NCBI GenBank assembly: GCA_002887195.1
Contig: PJAB01000694.1
Location: 1-21,968, forward strand
Reading direction: 5' to 3'
Origin: Chrysochromulina parva
Taxonomy: Eukaryota > Haptophyta > Prymnesiales > Chrysochromulinaceae
Length of the DNA: 21,968 bases
Shown: positions 15,917 to 21,968 of the stretch, in pieces
How the letters are laid out: the number at the start of each line of letters is the position of its first letter
How positions within the stretch are numbered: the first letter of the stretch is position 1
The notes under the pieces: generated by a model
The model's input: the letters and a program-made list of their open reading frames with translations, nothing else
Database searches by the model: none
What the model was told of the DNA's origin: nothing
Translations under genes and position numbers: made by a program

Positions 15917-17373
15917 ATGATTGCGACGCTCATCAACTGTGTAGCGGAGAAGGCCAGCGCCCACAGCAAAGAAGTCTTATCGGTCACATTTTCCCCGGAC
16001 GGGACCAAGATTGTCTCTGGATCGTACGACGCGACGATCAAAGTCTGGGATTCAGGTGCGCCGCGAGCTCTCAAAATCGCCCCTCCTCGGCCAAAACTAA
16101 CGCCTGTTGGCTTGTCTGGCAGACAACCTGGAGATGCTGCGCGAGAAGACGAACGCCCACCACCTACCAATCGCGTCGGTGGCGTTTTCCCCGGACGGGA
16201 CCAAGATCGTGTCTGGATCAGTTGACGCGACGATCAAAGTCTGGGATTCGAGTGTGCCGAAGCCCTCAAAATCGCCCCTCCTTGGCCAAAACTGACGCCT
16301 GCTGGCTTGTCTGACAGGCAAACTGGAGATGCTGAGCAAGAAGAAGTTTGCCCACAGCAGGGACATCAATTCGGTCGCGTTTTCCCCGGACGGGACCAAG
16401 ATTGTGTCCGGATCGGACGACAAGACGATCAAAGTCTGGGATTCGGGTGCGCCGCGAGCTCAAAATCGCCCCTCCTCGGCCAAAACTAACGCTTGCTCGC
16501 TTGCCTGGCAGACAAGCTGGAGATGTTGAGCGAGAAGACCAACGCCCACAGCAAATTGGTCATGTCGGTGGCGTTTTCCCCGGACGGGACCAAGATTGTC
16601 TCTGGATCGTACGACGCGACGATCAAAGTCTGGGATTCGGGTGCGCCGCGAGCTCAAAATCGCCCCTCCTCGGCCAAAACTGACGCCTGCTGGCTTGTCT
16701 GGCAGACGCGCTGGGGCTGCTGAGCGAGAAGACCAACGCCCACAGCAAATTGGTCATGTCGGTGGCGTTTTCCCCAGACGGGACCAAGATTGTCTCTGGA
16801 TCGAACGACGCGACGATCAAAGTCTGGGATTCGGGTGCGCCGGAGCCCTCAACAATCGTCCCTCCTCGGCCAAAACTGACGCCTGCTGGCTTGCCTTGCA
16901 GACAAACTGGAGCAGTTGAGCAAGAAAACGAACGCCCACAGCGACGCCATCACATCGGTCGCGTTTTCCCCGGACGGGACCAAGATTGTGTCCGGATCGG
17001 GCGACGCGACGATCAAAGTTTGGGATTCGGGTGCGCCGCGAGCTCAAAATCGCCCCTCCTCGGCCAAAACTGACGCCTGCTGGCTTCTCTGGCAGGCAAC
17101 CTGGAGCTGCTGAGCGAGAAGATCAACGCGCACAGCGACTGGATCAACTCGGTGGCGTTTTCGCCTGATGGGACCAAGATCGTCTCGGGATCAAAAGACA
17201 AGACGATCAAAGTCTGGGATATCGTCAACTGGTCTCGCAAAGATCACTTAATGTTCAACGTTACTACCCAGCAATTTGTCTTGTTGGTGCTGTGGCTGAA
17301 CAAATACAGCATGAAGTTTCCTGATGATGTGCTTGATCTGCTTATCGAGGCTTGCCTGCGCAAAGCCGGGTGA
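15917..17373 (+). CDS. Seven-blade WD40 beta-propeller protein, 7 exons
   Basis: Proposed CDS is join(15917..16055, 16123..16251, 16318..16446, 16512..16640, 16706..16834, 16902..17030, 17096..17373), 353 aa. Each exon encodes one WD40 repeat: an NAHS-type GH position, [15 protein letters not shown], then DATIKVWDS. Exons 2-6 are exactly 129 nt (43 codons), and all six internal introns are phase 1 and 65-67 nt. Seven repeats make a complete propeller, normally a protein-interaction platform; no partner can be inferred. The last exon adds a hydrophobic helical tail ([28 protein letters not shown]). ATG 15917 follows a strong acceptor (CAG at 15913-15915) by one base, so the start may lie in an earlier exon. 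Blades 4 and 5 are almost identical at the DNA level, showing recent duplication or conversion. Confidence 0.85.
15927..17220 (+). repeat. Tandem array of 194-196-nt exon-plus-intron units
   Basis: Seven exon units and six introns of one 194-196-nt repeat. The introns begin GTGCGCCG (one GTGTGCCG), share AAAATCGCCCCTCCT and CCAAAACTGACGCC (one copy ACTAACG), the probable branch site, and end in CTGGCAG, CTGACAG or CTTGCAG. Blades 1 and 4 share SYDAT, introns after blades 2 and 5 share an AGCCCTCA variant, and blades 3 and 6 share GTGTCCGGATCGG and an SKK start. This suggests a triplet duplicated as a block. Confidence 0.85.
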
Positions 17374-17776
17374 GGCGGGGGTGACGGCGGCATGCGGCAA
17401 CCGCGGGTGTCGCCATCTACCACGCACACTCCAGTGCCCCCAAACCCGGCCGCCGAGCCCCTCGCGGTATCGTGTTTCCGCGCAATTCCTTCTTGTGGTA
17501 TGAATATATATTTTTACATGATGAAAAACGTCCAGTGCGGGCCGTTTCCACGTTCGCCCGATGTCACAGTTTCGCGACAGGGACACGCCACCTAGACCTA
17601 CACCGTACACGGCACTTTACAACGTCTCGACCGCTCGCACGTAGCGCACGGCACTCGCAAGTGCCAAAGGTCGCGCACGGAACGGACAGGCAATACTCAG
17701 AGCCACACTGGCCCATGTGTCGCACTTTCTTCTGACCTTCGAGGTACTCGTTGTCGCGATGGGCCTCGCCTCCCTG
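17374..17776. other. Convergent intergenic region between WD40 and PLB-like genes
   Basis: About 400 bp between two stop codons. An AT-rich segment TGAATATATATTTTTACATG around 17500-17519 may lie in the WD40 gene's 3' UTR or polyadenylation region. No supported gene or repeat. Confidence 0.45.
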
Positions 17777-19360
17777 CTACCCGAAGAGCATCGTCCATCC
17801 AAACGCGAAGCGCTTGGGCTGCCCGTAGTGTGGCGTGCCGCTATACGCCTCCGTCCACTCGAAGACGGGCTGCTGGTCGTGTGTGGGCCCGCTCACGCCC
17901 TCGAAGCGAACGGCCTTCACATCCTCGAACCCCACCATCTTGGCGTCGATGTTGCCGTCGGCGCAACACGGGAGACCACCTTCCTGCAGGTCGGAGCGCG
18001 ATGCGATCGAGGTGCCGGGGTCGTTGAGCGCGTACGGGTCGTGTTGCCAGTCGTTGTAGCGCATGATCGCCTTCATCGCCCCGCGATCGTGCACCGCGCC
18101 CGCATCGCGCCGGAAGATCTTGGCACGCGAGTACAGTTGGTACGTGTACTGGTCGCCAAACTTGTCGGCCATCATCGCCTGGCCCGAGCGCGCATACACC
18201 TCGGGGAAAAAGGGGCAGTTGTAGCTCGGCCAGTGGCCGTTGACCAAGTGGGCGGTTACGTCGGCGGCCTGCGTGTAGAGTGGCAGCTGCTCCACGACCC
18301 ACAGCACGTTGGCAGGCAGCACCTTACCCGGCGAGAAGAGGTTGTAGTCGACCACCATCCACTGGTTGTTGATCGTGCCGCTGTTCATGTACACAAAGTT
18401 CTTGACCCACGTCTCGCCGCCGGTCGCCAGCCGGTTCGCCACGAGGCTCCGCGCCCACGTGAGGACCGCCTGAGGCACGATGGCGAGCGCGAGGGTGTCG
18501 TTGTACAGCGCGTTCGTCGTCTCCTGCACGACGAGGCCCGACGAAAGCACGCTGAAGTCGTCGGTCGAGCTCAGCGTCCCAAAGTAGCCCGAGGTCACAA
18601 ACGAGGCGGCGAGAGCCTTTTTGTACGGCAGGGTGTACCTTTTGGCGACGCGAAGCATCATGTAGTAGGCGGTCCACGTGTTGTGCGATGTGAGCAGATC
18701 GGAGAAGTCCGGCAGGATCTTGACGAGCGCGGAGCAGTGGGTGGAGCGGCGCGTGTACGCCGCTGCGCGCTCCGGCGTCCACTCGTGCTCGAGGAAGGGT
18801 TTATGGATGACAGACGAGAGGTCCACCACCGCGTTGAGCAGCAAGAAATCGAGACGCGTGAGCGCCGTGATGTCTGCACCCTGCACGTACGCGGCGTGGC
18901 CGGCGATGAGGCCATCGAGCTGCGCCCAGATCAGCGAAAGCTGATTCCACCACTCAGACTGCTCATCTCCTCCCGGCGGCGCTTTGAGTTGCTCGAGCAC
19001 CCACTCATCGTTGGCCAGCACGAACTGCGTCGCGGCATCATAGGACTTGCTGTCGTTTGCAAAGGTCGCTTCCATGAACGTGTGGTGGTGTTGGGACGTC
19101 CTCTCCCACGTGAGGGCACTCTCCGCGAAACCAGCCGCAAACGCTTGATCATCGTCATTCTCGTCCGCATTCGTGGTGACGTCGAGCGTGCCCCAGCCAA
19201 TTGCCTCGACGGTCTCATTGTAGGAAGCTTTTGCTGTCCAGTCGGCGCCCGGATCTGTGACCGTCGTGCACGTCTTCCGAAACGCGGAACAGTGTACCAC
19301 AATCGAGGATGCCGCAGCAAAGGGCAGAGCGAGGTGGAGCTGGAGGACTTTTGCCAGCAT
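17777..19360 (-). CDS. Phospholipase B-like (lysosomal Ntn-hydrolase) protein
   Basis: 527 aa, the usual length for the PLBD/LAMA family. An N-terminal signal peptide (LHLALPFAAASSIVVHC) sends it into the secretory or vacuolar pathway. Family landmarks: THCSAL with the presumed autoprocessing nucleophile C209, SHNTW (225-229), SSTDDFSVLSSGLVVQETTN (264-283), NSGTINNQWMVVDYN (326-340), VVEQLP, NGHWPSYNCPFF, SRAKIFRRD, MRYNDWQHDPYA, IASRSDL and GPTHDQQPVFEW near the C-terminus. Members are made as inactive precursors, cut themselves before the Cys and act as acid amidases or phospholipases in lysosome-like compartments. All expected motifs are present and no intron is needed. Start ATG 19360 is the first in frame and gives the signal peptide directly. 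It overlaps a long antisense frame with no protein-like features. Confidence 0.93.
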   Translation of the reverse strand: MLAKVLQLHLALPFAAASSIVVHCSAFRKTCTTVTDPGADWTAKASYNETVEAIGWGTLDVTTNADENDDDQAFAAGFAESALTWERTSQHHHTFMEATFANDSKSYDAATQFVLANDEWVLEQLKAPPGGDEQSEWWNQLSLIWAQLDGLIAGHAAYVQGADITALTRLDFLLLNAVVDLSSVIHKPFLEHEWTPERAAAYTRRSTHCSALVKILPDFSDLLTSHNTWTAYYMMLRVAKRYTLPYKKALAASFVTSGYFGTLSSTDDFSVLSSGLVVQETTNALYNDTLALAIVPQAVLTWARSLVANRLATGGETWVKNFVYMNSGTINNQWMVVDYNLFSPGKVLPANVLWVVEQLPLYTQAADVTAHLVNGHWPSYNCPFFPEVYARSGQAMMADKFGDQYTYQLYSRAKIFRRDAGAVHDRGAMKAIMRYNDWQHDPYALNDPGTSIASRSDLQEGGLPCCADGNIDAKMVGFEDVKAVRFEGVSGPTHDQQPVFEWTEAYSGTPHYGQPKRFAFGWTMLFG

Positions 19361-19598
19361 GGAAGTCTGAATGCTTGTGAATGCAACTGTGAGGTCTAGG
19401 TCTAGCTATGCATTTCAAACATCGGTACAAAAAAGCACCCTTCACTGACAATGTCGTTGTATGTTGTTCTCTGCTCTGCCAATTGTTGTGTAGATGTCTG
19501 TGCGCCATGTGTAACCAGGGGTCGAAGGTGACGTCGCCGCCAGATCCTCACCGCCGCTGCCGGCCTGCCGCTGCAAGGTGCAAGGCGCCTGCTCGGCC

Positions 19599-19672
19599 CA
19601 CGCTTCGGAGAGCGGACCCAAGGGGCTCGTCAATCGTGGGTTCGTCAGCTCACGCTTCGGAGAGCGGACCCA
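19599..19672 (-). repeat. 22-nt direct repeat straddling the PP2C stop codon
   Basis: CACGCTTCGGAGAGCGGACC plus CA occurs at 19599-19620 and 19651-19672, period 52. In the PP2C sense the first copy ends GAAGCGTGA, using TGA as the stop; the second reads GAAGCGTGG. The copy lies just downstream, in the 3' UTR between the PP2C and PLB-like genes (19361-19649), which otherwise shows no gene. Confidence 0.85.
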
Positions 19673-21596
19673 TGGTGGGCGGGGGTAGCTCCGCGAGGAG
19701 TGGAGCGGTATCGGGTGCCTCGGGCGCCGCCTCTCTCTCCTCCTCGTCCCCGTCCCCCTTGTCACTCCAGTCGCCATCGTAGGGGTTGTGTACCGACAGC
19801 CGGCGAGCTGCGAAGTCCGCAGTTGTCGGCGTGCCGGCTGGATCGCCCTCCTGCCCCTCATCACCTGTGCCGCCTTCGATCAGACCCTGCTTGCCCGCGT
19901 TGACGAGCACGTGACCTGACGAACCTGCCATTGACGAGCCCACGTTGATGAGCACGTGGGCTGACTGGGCATCCCCCTCCTCTGTCTCAGCGGTCTTCTC
20001 GGGCTCAATTGGCTCCTCATCATCCGTCAATCCCTGCTCGAGGAACGGCAAGAACGTGATAATGGCGGTAATGTCGTCGCGGTAGGTGCCCTCGAAGCGC
20101 TTCCATCGCGCCGCTGCCTCATGAACGAGCTGTGAGCAGCCGACCGGAGGTCATCATGAGATCATCATGAGGTCATCATGAGGTCATTATGCGATCATTA
20201 TGAGGTCATCATGAGGTCATTATGAAGTCATATCATCACCTGCGAACACGCCTCCGTCGCACTCGTGTACTTCTCGACGATGCGGCATGCCTCATCCGAC
20301 TCCGTGAATTCCCACACGCCGTCGGAGGCGACGATGATGAACAGATCGCCATCTCCCCCCTTCACCTCCGGCGGCCTACGTACCGCATGCATCACGTCAT
20401 CAGCGCTCATGAGGCCATCACGGAGAGAATCGGCGGTCATCAGCGCGAATCTCAGCACCGCATGCGTCATCAGCGGTCATCAGCGGTCATCAGCGGTCAT
20501 CAGCGGTCATCAGCGGTCATCAGCGGTCATCAGCGGTCATCAGGGGTCCTCGGCGCGCACCTGAGCACCACATGCGTCACGTCCGGGTCAGCGATCACGC
20601 CCACGTTCTTGACCTCCCCGTCGCCGATCGATCGTGACATCGCGAGCCCGATGCGGCCGTGCGCCCAAACTCGGGCCGGCCGCCCGCCGCTGCGCTCAGA
20701 GACGGTACCGCCACGCGCCTCAATGCGAGCCCGCTCCTCCGGTAAGTCGGGCTTGTGGTCGTGGCAGAGGTCCTGCGCCACGAGCAGCATCGTCGGCCAT
20801 CAGAGGGGCCCTCGGAGAGGTCATCAGTGGTCATCAGTGGTCATCAGATGACGGAGGCCATCAGCGAGCGGCGCACCATCGCGATGATCTGTCCGCCCAC
20901 GCGCCGCCCGAGGACGGCACGCGAGTCGCCCGCACACGCCGTCCAGCAGTCGGCGCCGTTCAGGTACAGCACCGTAGAGGTCGTGCCGCACGTCATCGCC
21001 GTCTTTCCTAATTCGGACGCGAAGAGCGACTCGTCAGCCTTGACGCAAGCGCGGCGCAGCGCCTCGATCGGATCCGAGCGGAGCGACAGGCGCCCCTCGT
21101 CGTTCTCGAGGAACGCAGGGATGTGATGCATACAGAACTCGGACGCCTTCTCACCCTTGGAGCCGTGCCCGTCGAAGACGCACAGCAAAGCCTGGTTGAA
21201 GCTTCCGTTGAAGGGCCAGCACACGACGCCTCGGTCCTGATTGATCTTGGCGGTGGTGAAGCCGCGCTGCCCGGGCATCAGGCCGTGGCGCGTATGCGTG
21301 CCGATGCGATGGCCGTGGTGAGATGGCCGTGATGAGGATCGCCCCGACGAAGTGCGAAGCAGGCTCGAACCCGACATCTCTTTGGACTGGTATTTGACCG
21401 AGAGCCGCGAGTTGCGTGGCGGGGTTGTTGGGCCGGCTCGAAGGTCGGCAGCAATGTTGCTGCCCGGAAGCAGCCGCCCTAGGCTATCCGTCGAGCCCTC
21501 CGTATCAGAAGCCCTGCCGGCTGCCGACCTGGTGGACGAGCTGGCCGTCATCCCGCTCGGGCTAGCAACCAGCTCGTCCGCTTTCTTCGACTGCAT
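19650..21596 (-). CDS. PP2C-family protein serine/threonine phosphatase, 4 exons
   Basis: Proposed CDS is complement(join(19650..20129, 20240..20375, 20561..20772, 20877..21596)), 515 aa; introns 104, 185 and 110 nt, phases 0, 2, 0. PP2C metal-site motifs are all present: NQDRG (119-123, D121), FDGHG (141-145), GTTST, AGDSRAVL, DHKPDLPEERARI (exon 2), SRSIGD (286-291), ASDGVWEF (327-334, D329) and YRDDITAII (372-380). PP2Cs are Mg/Mn-dependent monomeric phosphatases. A Ser-rich, probably disordered region (1-105) precedes the catalytic domain. An acidic tail of about 130 residues (EEPIEPEKTAETEEGD, then DGDEEEREAAPE) follows it. ATG 21596 is chosen because upstream in-frame sequence (to 21872) looks like UTR. 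No transmembrane segment, so a soluble enzyme is likely. Confidence 0.9.
20130..20239 (-). repeat. PP2C intron 3, ATGACCTCATG array
   Basis: The intron begins GTGATGATATG and ends CTGCTCACAG. Most of it (about 20148-20230) is 11-12-nt units of ATGACCTCATGATG type on the sense strand, a variant of the CTGATGACC motif with TCATGATG or CATAATG. Confidence 0.8.
20376..20560 (-). repeat. PP2C intron 2: 10-nt array and repeated exon end
   Basis: Seven or more perfect 10-nt units (CAGCGGTCAT on the + strand, ATGACCGCTG sense) occupy about 20467-20541. The exon 2 end GACGTGACGCATGTGGTGCT is echoed twice downstream in the sense direction. One echo is mid-intron (TGACGCATGCGGTGCTGAG) and one abuts the acceptor (GACGTGATGCATGCGGTAC, about 18 of 23 identical), spaced exactly one intron length. 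Confidence 0.8.
20773..20876 (-). repeat. PP2C intron 1 with CTGATGACCA units
   Basis: The intron begins GTGCGCCG and ends GTGGCGCAG. The middle (20818-20850) carries three or four 10-nt CTGATGACCA / CTGATGACCT units on the sense strand. Confidence 0.75.
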
Positions 21597-21968
21597 GCAT
21601 CCCACTGCGACAAGGAGCGAGGGCGGGGGGTGAGGGGTGCGTCCGTGCACGCGTGCCTTGGGCCCACGCGTGGTTCGACGCGTGGCGGGCTGCGCACTGG
21701 TGGCAAATGTGTGGCGACCGACCGCAAGAACTCGTCGCAGTGAAGAACGAGAGATGATGATGGATGGCAGGCAGACGAGAAGACGCCGCGACGGACAATT
21801 CAGTGGACGATATCGAAAGCAGGTTGAGAATCCGAGCGTCCCGACCAAACGTGTGCTGAGCCTTAGCTCCAAGAGTGTATGGACACCAACGACAGGAGCG
21901 CGCCGCTACGGGCGCACACGGCGGGGAGCCGCCAAAACCCCCCAAAGGGGTGAGGGCCAGCGCCGGGG
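21597..21968. other. Upstream region of the PP2C gene
   Basis: The PP2C frame stays open upstream to 21872, but the translation is Arg/Ser/Pro-rich without a domain, so I treat it as 5' UTR and promoter. No other gene is supported up to the window edge. Confidence 0.45.

Noticed and set aside
17717..19399. 560-codon plus-strand frame antisense to the PLB-like gene
   Set aside because: It is rich in Arg, Val and His with no recognisable motif, while the opposite strand encodes a complete phospholipase-B-like protein. A GC-rich shadow frame.
20467..20541. Regular short repeats suggesting a CRISPR array
   Set aside because: The repeats are 10 nt and directly adjacent with no spacers, and lie within a GT-AG intron of a eukaryotic gene.

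Overview
The window is GC-rich nuclear DNA from a eukaryote, most likely an alga with a secondary plastid; a haptophyte is my best guess. The evidence is spliceosomal GT-AG introns in at least five genes, densely packed genes on both strands, a carrier protein whose N-terminus looks like a signal peptide followed by a transit peptide, and eukaryote-only families (eIF2-alpha kinase, REV1, VPS18, phospholipase-B-like, PP2C). The lineage is inference; no marker gene fixes it.

Layout: (+) eIF2-alpha-type kinase 229-1974, 4 exons. (-) NT-C2-like protein 2463-3032. (+) RlmI-like class I methyltransferase 3262-4389. (-) REV1 homologue 8189-4710, 5 exons. (-) SDR oxidoreductase 9022-8303. (-) rhomboid protease 10217-9363. 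(-) plastid-type mitochondrial-carrier-family protein 11437-10403. (+) unidentified Cys-rich protein 11503-12654. (+) VPS18-like protein 12878-14734, 3 exons. (+) WD40 protein 15917-17373, 7 exons. (-) phospholipase-B-like hydrolase 19360-17777. (-) PP2C phosphatase 21596-19650, 4 exons. The genes form no single pathway; this looks like an ordinary chromosomal arm.

The unusual signal is in the introns. I could place 18, all with conserved reading phase. Sixteen of 18 start GTG rather than GTA. Outside the WD40 gene most are packed with short tandem repeats built on CTGATG(A/G)CC. These always lie on the sense strand of the host gene, and several introns end in CTCATCAG or CTTCATCAG. In all four REV1 introns and one PP2C intron, an exon edge is duplicated at exactly one intron length. 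This is what is expected if introns arise by tandem duplication of an AGGTG-containing segment. The kinase and VPS18 genes carry extra copies of exon ends inside introns, with the copied donor GT destroyed. Two introns in unrelated genes share both ends, as expected of an introner-like family. The WD40 gene shows a second mode: seven blades made by tandem amplification of a 129-nt exon plus a 65-67-nt intron.

Two proteins keep a scaffold but have lost functional residues. REV1 keeps its BRCT, thumb, zinc-finger and C-terminal regions but lacks the polymerase carboxylates. The VPS18-like protein lacks its beta-propeller and has one of two RING zinc sites broken.
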